From assembly GCA_030077755.1 (NCBI GenBank), contig JAQJZZ010000010.1:5208001-5272000 (forward strand): a DNA stretch of 64,000 nt. The letters run 5' to 3'. Source of the DNA: Filosporella fistucella. Taxonomy: Eukaryota; Ascomycota; Leotiomycetes; Helotiales. The translations under genes and the position numbers were made by a program. This document shows, piece after piece, positions 9,142 through 21,275 of the stretch. Position 1 is the stretch's first letter, and the number at the start of each line of letters is the position of its first letter. The notes beneath the pieces are model-generated. The model had not been told where the DNA came from. It made no database searches and worked only from the letters and a program-made list of their open reading frames with translations.

Positions 9142-12109
9142 ATGCCTCGCCCAAAGAGACCAGGCGCTCCAGAACCAAAGAAGAGAAGTCGGAAGGGTTG
9201 TCGGTAAGCCATACTGTCTCATAAGCGACATTGCCCTCAGTCCCAGCCTCACACTTCTTCCGTTTCCTCCTTATGAGTCTACATTGCAAACCTTCAAAGT
9301 TTGCTCTGAACTATATCCTTTCTGACGTGTCATTCTCTTCTGCTTAGACAATGCAAAGCTCGAAAGATAAAGTGCGACGAGAAACACCCGGTCTGCGAAG
9401 TTTGCCAAAGAAATGGGGAGAAATGCGACTACACTATACAGCTGAACTGGGATGGCAGAGGCAGAGCAAAAGTCGAGAATGCTACACATATTTCTGGAAG
9501 GATTGACTTCTCCTCCTCTTCTATCAGTCTTGGACCAGGCACCGCAGGTTTAGGGAACGCAAAAAATTCAGCAGCATCGGCACTCGCTCCGCCCAGCGTG
9601 CCTGAAGCAGCTTTTACCCGTCAATGGCCAGCATTAGAGGACGAACAACGTCGATTTACAGATGGAGCTGCTTATTCGCCTTTCCCTCCTCCTGTTCTTC
9701 CACTTCCTCCAAGGGACAGTAACGAAGATGCCATCGACCCCGCCTTGATGTCACCAGCCGGCCCAGACACATTCTCTAATTCAGGCAATGCTATTGAGAG
9801 AGGGCAGCAAGAAGAAATCTACATTCATAATGCGAATAAGCTACAATATATTCAAAGTCAGAAGTCAGAAAGCCCGAGTCAGTTTGGAGCACAAAGCCCC
9901 TCGCCCGGACTCAGCTTCCTTCGCAACACCCAGTTCAATAGTCCCACTCCTCCATTCTCCGGTACTAGTCAGGATGAAAATGGCGATATTGGACAAGATC
10001 AAAGTGGAGGTAGACCACCAAAGCGCAGGCGGTATCCATCTAGCTTCGAGAACGCTTATGATTCATCTATGCCACCTCCATTAACACCTGCATCCGTCAA
10101 CGAAGATGATGGATTCAAGAGCTATACTGCCAAATCTTCACCTTACGGTCGTGAATCCCCAGACATTCGTCGACTATCGGTAAATTCTCTTCTTTCTGGT
10201 CCCCCAGGCCCGAACTCAAATGAGCATACTCATCAACCGACAAGCAATCCTGAAATACAGGATTGGGCTATACAGTATCAGGACGTATATCAAGATACCA
10301 CAACCTATGGAATCGACCGTGGGATCAAAGACTTGGACATTGGAAGGAACGATGACTTGAATGCCATCTCTGGGGTATCTCCTGTCGCCTTGAGAGAACA
10401 CCTGGAACTCGTTCTTGACGAAGGGGAACAACTTAGCCCGATTGAATTCGGTTTTGGCACAAACAATACTGCATTTGATAGCGGCAGCTATTATGATAAA
10501 CCGGTTTCGATAACCATACCTCGAGCGTTAGAACCTCTCCCCAACAAGCTTCTGGAAAATCCAATGAATCTACTGGTAATGACATCGTAACTCATACTAA
10601 ACATGTTGCTAACACGTCATGTAGTACTTCGTAAGCTGCCTGAATCACAACATCCCCATTTCCCCTAAACTGACTATTTTAGCACCATTTCATAAATCAT
10701 ACTGCCGGATGTCTGATTCCTCATAATTGTTCTTCGAATCCCTTCAGAAGTATTCTGCCTCGAATGGCTGTTCAGGATGACGACCTCTTGAATCTCCTAC
10801 TTGCATATTCAGCCGCACACAGAGCGCGCTTGCTCCGTCAGCCTGAGCCGTCTATGCGGATTGATTTATGGGTCCAGTAAGTTGAACTAGATTCTATATT
10901 CGTCTAGTATATTAGACGACACGTCTCGGGCATTTTAGCGCTTTTCGTCTTTAAACCTTTACGGAAGCCCTACTGATGCCTCGACAGAGATATATTTCCT
11001 AATTTGCGCAGGGCACTAGATGACCCCAGCGAAATCATCACTAATGAAAGTGAGTGAATCCATAATCTCTTCGGCTTCATTCATTCACTGGAGCCATACT
11101 TGGATATAAAGCTAATTTTCGACTAAGCTCTTGCAACTGCCATAATGCTAGCAAGTTTGGAAATAATATCTCCCAAGGCATTCGGTCCCGTTGCTGTCCC
11201 ATGGCAGAAACATTTGGATATTGCACGCCAGATTATTACACGAAGAGGGGGGCCTCAGCGAATGCAAACAGTATCTCGAAGCGACAAAGTCTCCTCGTTT
11301 CTGTGGAGCTGGTTTGCATATCTCGATGTTCTTGGCAGTTTGAGTGGAGGGAAGGCCTACTCTTCCTCCTCTGTAAGTGTCTCCAGAATGCTTCCTGAAG
11401 TTGTGGAAAATGCCACTTCAGATTTATAATGTCTGAATTACTTTCTAATGTACTTCAGGCTTGGATGTTGGACTACGAATTTGATGATGAAAACGACTAT
11501 CGCATCGATTGCATACTCGGTTTTACGAGCAGGTGTGTTCGGATACTTGCAAAAATTGCAGAGCTTGCACGAATTTGCGACAACGAACGTATTGGACCAG
11601 ACTATGAAGTTGATCCGAAATGGAAGCCATCAGAGGAAACAATCCTACGAGCACGAAAGCTCGAGACTGAACTTGAAGACTCTCGTCGCCACCCCGCGAA
11701 GCAGTGCACACACATGCAATCAAGTGGAGAAGCCGAATACCACTGGGACAGTCTGGAAATGGCAGCAACCAACGAGGCATTTCATTGGGCTGGATTGGCG
11801 CATCTGCGCCGCCGCGTTCTTGGAAGGCCCTCGAAACACCCCGACGTCCAGGAGGCCATTCGAGAGATATTTGGTGCTCTTTACAAAGTTCGAAGGGGAA
11901 GTAGTGCGGAAGCTTGTCTCTTGTTTCCTATGTTCACTGCCGGTTGTGATACACAGCACAAAGGTCAACGAACAGATATTCTTGACCGGATGAAGGGCGT
12001 TGAGAAGTTGGGAATGAGCCAAGTCCACAATGCACGTACTCTGATGGAGCGAGTCTGGGAGAAAGAGAAACCTTGGGAGACCTTGGTTGCTGGGGAATTC
12101 TTTGGTTGA
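9142..12109 (+). CDS. Zn2Cys6 transcription factor
   Basis: DNA-binding regulator with an N-terminal binuclear zinc cluster at about residues 19-48: GCRQCKARKIKC then C-X6-C-X2-C-X6-C, preceded by a basic arm PKKRSRKG. The middle (about 60-330) is Ser/Pro-rich and disordered with a KRRR patch. The C-terminal half resembles the fungal-specific regulatory domain Fungal_trans_2 (LLNLLLAYSAAHRARLL, then LATAIMLASLEII). Exons are 9142-9203, 9348-10575, 10625-10630, 10683-10876, 10988-11049, 11128-11372 and 11459-12109, totalling 2448 nt and 815 residues. Exon 3 has only six bases, TACTTC. The first intron, 144 nt, splits the zinc cluster after its first Cys. The target genes are unknown and no metabolic cluster adjoins it. 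Confidence 0.88.
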
Positions 12110-12957
12110 GTAACGAAAAATTGTCGACCAACGAATAATTACTAACACGGATACACCCTGAATGATTCATGAGACCACGATCCGAGAAGAGTGAATATCT
12201 ACAGACTAGGTCTAGGAGGATATAACATCTCGAGATGAATTTTGTCTAAAGGACGATGCTTAGAGCGATTAAGCATGTCCAAAGCATTTGCATGTGGCAC
12301 CTTGTCCTGGGCACTGACGTGAAAAGGCTCCGCTGTTTGTTGGATTTTGGATGAGGTTAGAGTCGGATAAGAAAGGTACTTGGAGTCTGTCCTTGTGCCT
12401 GGAGGTCAGCGATCTGAATCGTGGGCAGGATCCATGTTGATCAACAGACGATTCCGATAGAGGCTGGCCGTACCACTTGAGCTGGGATTCTTTCTGGTAT
12501 GGCAAATAATCTCCTACACAGATCGATCCATGTCCTCCGTACTAACTCGGTCATAGAAGGAGATAAGCGTGATAGTAAGCATAGACTCGTCTATAACTTT
12601 GCTCCGGAGCCAGCATCTCGGACTCGGCCGAGGAGGATCTAAAAATATGCTAAGCATGGCTTCACAGCATGCTTGGTAATTGCAAACACTCTTGTTGGAA
12701 CGCTATGATGGCGGTGGGTTGGGATGGTGAGTTAATTAATGCTACCTACACCCTATTCATCTGTATCTAACATGAATTAGGTCACGTCTTCCTTAATTGT
12801 AGTCAAATACACTTGAAGCCCACACCGCTCTACCTGCATCCATTCGTCTGAACAAACAACGACAACGCGGCGCAACATTTAGTCGAAGGTAGGACGACTA
12901 CTGTGCCTTGCGCCCGAAACTCGTGTGTAGACGAGAAACCCTTCCATGGTACCAAGG

Positions 12958-13237
12958 ATGGATAGGGATTTAGGAAATGACATTTGTCGGGAGCACATGA
13001 GGTGTTTGTAAGTTTTCCTTACACACTTCTCACTGTAACCGCTTACTGACTAACAACTACAGCATTCCCTCCGGAATGAAGCGGCGGGAGCCACTAGATG
13101 ATGTACTGTCATCTACTTGCAGGTGACCTATTTACGGTTCACACTTAGATCTTCTGTCGTTATGCAGAGATCTCAAAATCTGCTACGCTCCAGGTTGGAG
13201 AATCTGTGCACAAGTGTTTGCAATGCGTGCATATTGA
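12958..13237 (+). CDS. Possible small spliced gene
   Basis: A textbook intron lies at 13008-13062: GTAAGT donor, CTGACTAAC branch, CTACAG acceptor, 55 nt. A second is possible at 13123-13167 (GTGACC to CAG, 45 nt). Joining 12958-13007, 13063-13122 and 13168-13237 gives an open frame of 59 residues starting MDRDLGNDICREHM and ending AQVFAMRAY. The protein is not recognised and has no signal peptide. The intron signals are stronger than the coding evidence, so a spliced non-coding RNA is equally possible. It sits in the middle of a long gene-poor stretch. Confidence 0.3.
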
Positions 13238-13615
13238 GATGAGCCGGTCATTTCGATATCCAGCGGCACGCCACAAACATGATTCTCTTTCCTTTCCTCC
13301 TCTCACTCCTGTTCTACATCAGATGTTTACAGAGACCGTCCCTCAAAAATCGCGTGTCGGACAACAGGAAATACCTAACATAGCAATCTGAGTCGCAATA
13401 GAGTCGACCTTTGAGCTATTGGGCCTCTCTCCTCCGACTTCCTCGCCACCTAGAAGTCGTGGAGAGTTGCTTCGCTTACGGGCTCAAGGACTTAATCGAC
13501 CCCCAGGGTTCGTTCGCGGGGTCAAGGTTTTAATCGTAAAACTAGGTGCCACCCCTCGCCGCAGAAGGGCTGAAGCTTCTGCATTGGACAATAATAATAA
13601 TCTTCGCATAGCACG

Positions 13616-13640
13616 GCGGATAAGTTGGTGGAGTATCCGC
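13616..13640. repeat. Inverted repeat GCGGATA/TATCCGC
   Basis: Two perfect 7-bp arms, GCGGATA and TATCCGC, are separated by 11 bp. It could be a binding site for a dimeric regulator or a paired GATA-like site; function is unknown. Confidence 0.4.
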
Positions 13641-16182
13641 GATGACTCTTGATTTTACTGTATCGAGGTCCCTTTTCACTCAGTCAGAGGAAGGTGTCAG
13701 TCTACTTTGCGTGGGTCGGCTGGTATTGTACTCCCATAGCTTTGATAATGGGGAGTCTGGGTTTGGTTGGTGGATGGGGTTTGGTGTGCTTGTCTCTTTG
13801 AGATCGATCGGATACTGAAATCAGCGGCTCGGCCTGCTTCCCAAATTTGTGTGTGCTTTGATTTTGTGATTTTATAATTTTATGTGTGATTGTCTATGAA
13901 GTGCAGTTTACAATTCCTTTTGACATAATTGCTCAAAAGTTGTGGGCTCTTCCCAACTGGATTAATCACTTGACGTAAAGGAATAGCATAAAGGTGAAGA
14001 CGCGTTCGTTTGTGCTACCACGATATGAATATGGTAGCAGTTCGTGATTTGAAGGGAACCTCTATCCTTCCAGCTAGCTCGGTCTTTCAAGGTCAAGAAG
14101 AGAGCTGAAAGTACTAGCTGGGTCAGAGGCAGTGGATGAAGTACAGGTGATCTTGAAAGTCTATTCTGGAAATATTGTCTAAGTCACCCTAGAACATAAA
14201 ACGCCCACATAGAGTTCTCAGGACTGTTGGGACTTGGCAACAAGTTCGCACTAATGTTGTCATCAAGCAGATTGCAAACATAGAATGCACATCTACCGTG
14301 GCCATTGGTACTCCAAACATCCCTGACATCATGGGCATGAAATCAAAAATAACAAATGGGAAACGAGATTATCAGCAGCCAAATACACTGAAAATCTATA
14401 TGATTCATCTTTTGCTGTCGCAGTCTCAGCTCATTCGAGCCAACGGCAAATCCTGTAAGATATTCCGATCCGCTTGTGGAGCCTGATGGCTGATGACAAC
14501 TTGTCAACAAATTTCACTTCTCGCAAATAATAGGAAATTTTCAAGTCCACGCCTAAATAGATTTGTGGCAACTATTGATTGGTTTTCCGACACAAAAGAA
14601 TCTTCACTTGAGATTTGCAACTTCGTTTTGCCGGCAAGGGAAACCTTGCGGTCACGTGTTGCTCAATTCCACGCCCTGGAACTCTGGCCTGCTCGATCGC
14701 CGTCAATGCGATTCCGAGATTGCAGTGCTTTTCGTCCAAAGATCTTATAATCATCCTATTACCCAATAAGCTTATATCTGCTGCAGTGCATTTAAACTGC
14801 AACCGCTATTCAGCCCATCTATTCATCCCAAGTTCTTGCGAGCAAGGTGCATGTAAAGAGTGCTGTATGCACGAGCAAGGAGGCCTGAAAGAGTTTATCT
14901 CCCCACTGCCGATTTAATTATATACGCGAGATGAAGGCCTGGTCAAATCTCCCCAATGCGGTAACCATGAAAATGGTTCAAGGAGAGGTTCAGGGAACCC
15001 CTCTTTTGACATCCATGAGGGAACGAACGTAAGGAGGATTTTCGCTTTCCATGTTTGAAGTTCTTGAAGCTTTCGTCTGGACGTCTCATCGATCTTCAGG
15101 ACTTGCAGGTCCGGCTTTCCTAACTTTCAACCTTTGCTTCTTTTGATTGAGGCTGACGGGCTTTAAATTTCGAGCCAATCAAGGACAACAATTAAGCCAC
15201 TTTGATGGTGATCTCTAACATCGTGGCCGCTTCCAGCTAGCCGTTCCTGTATGTTCCTGGCTTGCTGCAGCGTTCTTGCACAAATTGGTCCACAAGTCAG
15301 CTGGCGACTGCGAACGGATTTGCGGTGCTTCCGAATCACACGCAGCGCATGAAGGACGCCAGACATGTCAGCATGTTCTGGAACTCGAAGTGGCGTACGA
15401 CGACAACGGTAGAGTTTGTGAACGATATTGGTAGACTGCAGAATTGGCATGTCAAATTCGGTCTTCAGCGGGTTCACGGCCATGATTTCATGGAGAATAC
15501 TTGACATGTTTTGTTTCGTCCCGCCGTCTGATCTTGAAGCAAGACCGCCGCTGATCAAGGTGATCATCATTTTCAGGGTCTTACTCGGCACCGGGCTGCT
15601 AAAATCACGAGTGCCATACAGAGTACGAGGGCCGCATCTGAGATGCTCCCCCGATTATTCCCCATTTCTTTTCCCTGCCACCAATTGCACCGAGTAGAGA
15701 TGTGAATTGGCAGGTTGCAGGTGTCGTAACTTCGTAATGAGGACCACGGACGGTCATTCCGGAAAAAGTATGGTTGTCGAATTCATCTGCTCTCCCCTGG
15801 CGCTGGTGTCCAAATTAGAAATACGGCTCAAAATTGGCAATACTATTATACGGTCATTCTTTCATGACGATGTCATTATGGAGAATTCCTATCCATGTCT
15901 CACTTGGGAGACGAAATCATGGGCGTTGGCGTCCTTGCCCCGCAGATGGTGTATCAAATGATCGGATGGACCATGTTATGCTTGCTTCTGCTTCTGGGCT
16001 GTAAGACAAAAAGATCGATCACAAATTGTGGCCACGAGGTAGAATCGGTTGCTCATGAGATGGTCAGGCACAGGCACAACCACAACAATAGAGTGTGAGT
16101 GTGGTTCCCAGCCCGATGCAGGACAAGCTGGCCAGGCTCGAGCCAGGCTCCCGACCTAATTTATAGTCGACATATTCAGAAA

Positions 16183-16380
16183 GTCGACCTCTTGAAGAAT
16201 GTCTGATAAATTGATAGCAAATTAAAAAGTGTGGGAGTCCCTTGAATGAGTAAAGCTTTTCCGATAGTATATTGTTCGTACTTGGAATCAGTATTGTATA
16301 CAGTTGTGGTGTGTAAACCGGGCAACGGATTTAGACCTTAAGTCAATGTTCGACAAGTTTGGCAGGTTGGTGTGCCACTT
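16183..16380 (+). repeat. Dispersed repeat, copy A
   Basis: Begins TCGACCTCTT and ends with TCGACAAGTTTG, a short gap and GTGCCACTT. The middle shares AGTC...AAAGC.TTT and TACTT.GAATC with copy C at 34290-34444. No coding capacity. It may be a decayed short element of MITE type, but no terminal repeats or target duplications were identified. Confidence 0.55.
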
Positions 16381-17600
16381 TATGGTTCAATTGGGAGCCA
16401 GGGCAGGCAAAAAGGAGGCACGACTTGGGCTTGCATTGATTGAGTTTGTGCGAGGTGGCATGCAAGATAGAGTAGACAGCGTGTGGTGAATGTGTAACCA
16501 GTCAAGAGCTTCCTTCAAGGAGTGACAGGTGGAAGACGATGTGGCAGATTGTCTAAGGGCAATTTTGCGGTATTTCTTAGGCGGTGGAGGCATCGGATGT
16601 CGCACTGTCGTGGTAGTGAGGATGAGGTGAGCACAATATCGTCTCGTATGTATCTTTACAGATACCGATTTGGTACTGCGCAGCTTCGCATGCTCGTTCA
16701 AAAGAATAGAAACTGTCATCGAGCTAAATTCTTGACTTGGACTGTGTCCCCCGGGTAGTTTTCCAGTCTAATTTTAGGAATAAATATAGATTCAGAGATC
16801 AGGAGATTATCAGTGCTCCTCCAAACTCCGGCTTTGTTTCTTCGTAGTGCCTGTCTGTGTTCCGTCCCTAGGCTGCCCTCCCTGTCGTTTATTTGAGAGT
16901 GGATGCGTGGTGGATGCGCTGGAGGGTGTTGTGGATATTCGGAGGTAGATGGCACTGTGGATTATTTTGCATGGTTGTGTGGCCGCTGCTAGGCAACTCG
17001 TACTTTAATGCCTGCATCTCCTTCTGGGTTAGCAACAACCCAGCCGACGAGCGAAATCTTGCCAAAGCCCAGTCCCTCTCCTCCACCCTACCTAACATCC
17101 AAACATCAACCCTCCACGTCCCACCTTCAACCTCTTCGATTTGGCCCGTCGAAAGCCAGAATACCTCGATATCGTTTGAAGCCAGAATATCTTCTGGTCT
17201 TCGTCCACTCCTTTACCAAAACCCACACTCCTTTGACCGACACCGCCGCCCCCAAATTCCTCTTCATTGCCAATCTTAATCGCTGAAGACCTTCCTGAGA
17301 CATCTCTGGAAACTTTAACAAGTACGTCAGTGTTTGCAGCATAAACATCGTTCAACTTCGCCTTTCAGCCGACTCAATTCACCAAACATATTTGTGCTAA
17401 CCTCCTAGAAGTTCAGGTTGAACCTCGTTGTGCCGCCTTTTCAATTCGATCTCCGATCCAATCCACTCTTCTCTGCCACACAAACTGCGACCAAACCACA
17501 TACAACTTGATCAATTGCACTTCAGCATATACATCCGTTTCAGCAAACTATTTATGATATCCATCTAGCCAGACAGTCGATACGTAGCGGCCACAGGATA

Positions 17601-20237
17601 ATGGCCGCTGTCTCGACTTCACCAAGCACGATGTCGTTCAATACGGGTGAAATTGGGCTCACTAATAATCAATTTGATTCTACAACAACCGATAATGTTT
17701 CTCAACCTCAACCTCCGCGCATGAGCAGTCCTCCACCTCTTCCGCTCCCCGAATTCCACTTTCCAGCACGAGGCCCAGCTTCTCCAACACTGTCCACCTC
17801 AGCGCCATCCTCCTTTTCCAGAGCCACTGGTCGACGACCAGCTTCTCTAGTCGAAACTCGAGGCGATGCGGAAACACTCCCTCCATTCACCTTTGGACCT
17901 TCTCTTTCCCCCAAGAGTATACCCGCGAGACCAGGCAGTATGCATCAACGAAACCTGTCCGAGTTTATTGGTGGTGATGGAAAGACTGGAAGCGGAGCCT
18001 TGTTATCGACAAGTCCTACAAAGAGCGAATGTGCCTTGCCTCCACCGACAGCTGGCCGTCGTGGACACGCACATAGACGATCGGCTGCTATCAGCGTTGG
18101 AGATCTCAGCTTCATGTTAAAACCTAATCCAAGTACAGCACGAGCTGGAAGTGCTCCAACATCGCCCTCAGCAACTCATGACCAACACCCCCCTTTCCCA
18201 GAATCTCTAGATAAAGTGGTTCAAACTACAGCCGAATTCGGAAAGTCTGTTGAGGGAGAGACAAGCGCACCGTTGAAGCCTTTCAAGAACACTCGCGTGG
18301 GATTTTCAGATGATGTCGAATTCATACCCCGACCGCTATCTTTAGTTTCCAGTGATTCTTCATCTACCGTTCGACCTGGTCATTCGGTATCTAATTCTAT
18401 GTCGTCCATAATTTCAGCTGCCACATCATCGCCGTCGTCGAAAGAGAAGCGTGGAATGCCTTCCAGTCACAGAATGAGTGATCCACGCCCCAGAACTGCC
18501 GAACCTATCCTTGACCGAGAAATGTCAAGAACACCAGATCTTGTTCCCAGAAGACGTGGCTCTTTACCACTGCTTGTTGACGCGCTAGCCGCATCAACCT
18601 CCACGCCATCCACTCCAAGATCGGCAAAGAAATGGTCTTTCTTTGGTCACGAGCCAACATCTGGTGAATCCTCTCCTAAATCGCGTCCCACGAGCTCGGC
18701 ATCCTCAGCGAAGGAATCCAAGAAAGTCGAAACAGCGCCATCCTCACCAGAGATCATAACACCCGATGTACCTATCAGATCAACCGAGCAACCCAGCTCA
18801 AGGCGATCTTCGATTTCCAGAAAACCCAGCAAAAAGCAAAAGAAGGTTAGATCCTGGGCTGGTTCGATCCTTTCTCGGAAATCTCGACAACGGAAACAGA
18901 AACTCTCTCGGCGTTCGCCCACTCCACCATTGAGACATTACGAGCCAGATAATGAGCCTGAGATGGAATTCGAGGATGTCGAGCAATCTGAGCCACCGAA
19001 GCCTGAGATACAAACTGATTTCGCATCCTGGAAACCACGCAAACTTCCACCCCAAGAAGAGTCCATGAGTCCTATAATCGACCTAGATGCGGCGTTAGGT
19101 CCGTTCAATACCCCATCAAGTTTCGGTGAGGATTGGGACAGTTCTCAAAAGGGAGGCACCAGAAAGAGGGCAATGCATAGCGCTGCGGGTTTGGGCGGAT
19201 TCATGGGTCCAGGCATGCATTACCATCGCCGTGCTGAAAGCGCACCTGAATTCGAGAACCCTCGATTTGGTATTCATAGACTTGGAAGCAGCTCGACAAT
19301 GGGCATGGAAGATGTTTTTGAAGAGGACGAAGATGAATGGGAAGATACCAAGGCATCAGATAAGGAGTCTAGTATCAAAGCTAACGAGGATGATGAGGAA
19401 ACTGGCTTGGGTATTGACATTAAAGTTGTTGATTCTGAAGGTATGGATTCGGAATCAATGGACTTTAATGAAGCCGCATTCCAACGTGGATTGAAGCGCA
19501 AAGGATCTGCGTTGAGTGAAGGAGGTCGACACATGAGCTCAAACAAATCCGCCCATTCAACAACTTCGTTGATTGACGAACCAATCGAGGAGGAGGAATC
19601 GAGCCCAGTTGAGATTGTTGACGATTCTACAATTTCGAGGCCAGAATCGAGAGCGCAATCATCGGATTCAACCGCAACTCCACCTTTTAGACCAAAGAAT
19701 GGCAAAGATTTGGCACCTGTCGAGATTCAACCTATTACCTTGCAGCCACCGTATCCTACCCCTACTAGTCCACGATCGACCACTCAATCTTCTTTCCCAT
19801 CCCCGCGTTCCCCTTTTTCCTATGACGCACAGCGAATATCGACGGCTCCATCTTCGGTTACCGATGAGAACGCATTCCATTCATTGTTGATGGGCGAGCC
19901 TGGACCCGAGTTGAGAATGTCGGTTGATGACGTGCCCTCCCTCACCAGCAGCAACTCGACTATGACCAAAGAAAGTGGTTTCCCTGGTGCAAACAACCCT
20001 CAATTCCGTGATGGCCAACGCTCAGCTTCATTATCATCAGCTGCTGTCACACGGAAACGTGGAAGCATGGCTAGCCTATCTCGTCTGATCAGTAGCTCTC
20101 ATGGCGAAAGAAGCAAACTTTCCATCGAATCGCGAGCGCCGACACTCGATGGGGAAAAGAAAGAGAAGACGAGCAAGAGCAAACGCATCAGCCGTTTGAT
20201 GCAGTTTTGGAAGCCCAGCAAGGAATCCTCCTCCTGA
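17601..20237 (+). CDS. Large Ser/Pro-rich disordered protein
   Basis: An 878-residue single-exon protein, very rich in Ser, Pro and Thr, with no folded domain visible. It carries the motif RRGHAHRRSAAIS near residue 155, found in a group of fungal proteins often named cell wall proline-rich protein. That name is misleading here, since no signal peptide or membrane segment is seen and the protein is probably cytoplasmic. Acidic patches (EDVFEEDEDEWED near 570) alternate with basic ones (KPSKKQKKVRSW near 415; KSKRISRLMQFWKPSK at the C-terminus), which suggests a scaffold or signalling role with many phosphorylation sites (inference). A second in-frame ATG at 17631 is an alternative start. The long pyrimidine-rich leader suggests regulated translation. 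Confidence 0.8.
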   Translation: MAAVSTSPSTMSFNTGEIGLTNNQFDSTTTDNVSQPQPPRMSSPPPLPLPEFHFPARGPASPTLSTSAPSSFSRATGRRPASLVETRGDAETLPPFTFGPSLSPKSIPARPGSMHQRNLSEFIGGDGKTGSGALLSTSPTKSECALPPPTAGRRGHAHRRSAAISVGDLSFMLKPNPSTARAGSAPTSPSATHDQHPPFPESLDKVVQTTAEFGKSVEGETSAPLKPFKNTRVGFSDDVEFIPRPLSLVSSDSSSTVRPGHSVSNSMSSIISAATSSPSSKEKRGMPSSHRMSDPRPRTAEPILDREMSRTPDLVPRRRGSLPLLVDALAASTSTPSTPRSAKKWSFFGHEPTSGESSPKSRPTSSASSAKESKKVETAPSSPEIITPDVPIRSTEQPSSRRSSISRKPSKKQKKVRSWAGSILSRKSRQRKQKLSRRSPTPPLRHYEPDNEPEMEFEDVEQSEPPKPEIQTDFASWKPRKLPPQEESMSPIIDLDAALGPFNTPSSFGEDWDSSQKGGTRKRAMHSAAGLGGFMGPGMHYHRRAESAPEFENPRFGIHRLGSSSTMGMEDVFEEDEDEWEDTKASDKESSIKANEDDEETGLGIDIKVVDSEGMDSESMDFNEAAFQRGLKRKGSALSEGGRHMSSNKSAHSTTSLIDEPIEEEESSPVEIVDDSTISRPESRAQSSDSTATPPFRPKNGKDLAPVEIQPITLQPPYPTPTSPRSTTQSSFPSPRSPFSYDAQRISTAPSSVTDENAFHSLLMGEPGPELRMSVDDVPSLTSSNSTMTKESGFPGANNPQFRDGQRSASLSSAAVTRKRGSMASLSRLISSSHGERSKLSIESRAPTLDGEKKEKTSKSKRISRLMQFWKPSKESSS

Positions 20238-21275
20238 ATGGACAACCTTACCTTCCCACTCTTCCTCAACTACTCTGACTGTTGGTTTTTTTATTGGCAG
20301 CTACACGACGTTGCTCAATATAATGTTGATGTAATAGACGATAAACAAATGGATTTCATGTGCATATTTCCTTGTATAGGAACGGGATCAATTTTGGCTC
20401 TCCTTCTTTGCCTATCTACTGTTCAGCTTTGAGCGAACATTTGCATTGGCATGGCGACACGTCTTTTGAGCTTCGAAATAGTTCAGCACTGCAGTGTTTC
20501 GAACAACTCTAAATTGGAAAGATTGTGTTTTGCAGAATGGGATACTGGTGATTTTCGAGACCTTATTGCATTTTAATGATAGGATGGGCTTGCGTGGCAT
20601 GAAAGGATGATTTTAGCGATTGTGTTGTGTTTGTACGTTTGCTCCATATGGCATCACGATGCTCCGTCCCTAGGATAGGGAATGATGAGCGTCGTTTCTT
20701 CAATTCAAATCTCATGGATGGATGAGAATGATAGGGTATGGGATCGATGGTAGATTCATCTACTTGGCGCTAAATTGACCCATCAATTGTCTTTGAGACT
20801 AGATGGGAGAAGTTGCTGGGGATGATTTGTAGTAGAATACTGAGACGGACGCTCGCATGGAAATGCTGATGCGATATAATGAATATATTGACTAGAAATT
20901 GTACTGTACTTGCACCTGTATTTGTGATCCGGCCTGTTCTACTCTGGTGTACAAAATTGTTGTTGTGTCCTCAAAAATACTATCCAGCTCTAGAGGCAGA
21001 CGAGGCTCTGAGTGGAAGTCGATCCCGGCAAAACCCATTTCAGCCTCGGCCTGAAGCTCAACCCAGCTCGAGCCGCATCAACAACATCTCTCCTAGCTGA
21101 GCAGGACACATACAACCACGGTTCTATCTACAATTCAGCATAGACACGAAACGAGAAGTTGTTTGTGCAACAAAGAACAGATTTTCTTCTAGCTAAACCT
21201 ACCCTACAAACCTATTTCCCTCTCACTTCGGGATCCGATTGGGAGCACTAAATTCTAGAATCTACATACGAAGCA
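20238..21275. other. Intergenic region
   Basis: 3' flank of the disordered-protein gene and promoter of PEX4. No gene seen; the open frames at 20238-20432 and 20879-21100 lack protein-like composition. Confidence 0.5.

Larger units (their letters stand above)
12110..17600. other. 5.5 kb gene-poor region
   Basis: No confident protein gene. It holds a possible small spliced gene (12958-13237), an inverted repeat at 13616-13640 and one copy of a dispersed repeat (16183-16380). A 142-codon minus-strand frame at 15163-15591 has no recognisable similarity and no clear gene context. The last 500 bp before 17601 are pyrimidine-rich, as expected of a long 5' leader. Confidence 0.5.

Noticed and set aside
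15163..15591. 142-codon minus-strand ORF
   Set aside because: No recognisable motif, no intron or promoter context, and overlapping open frames on the other strand; not enough to call a gene.
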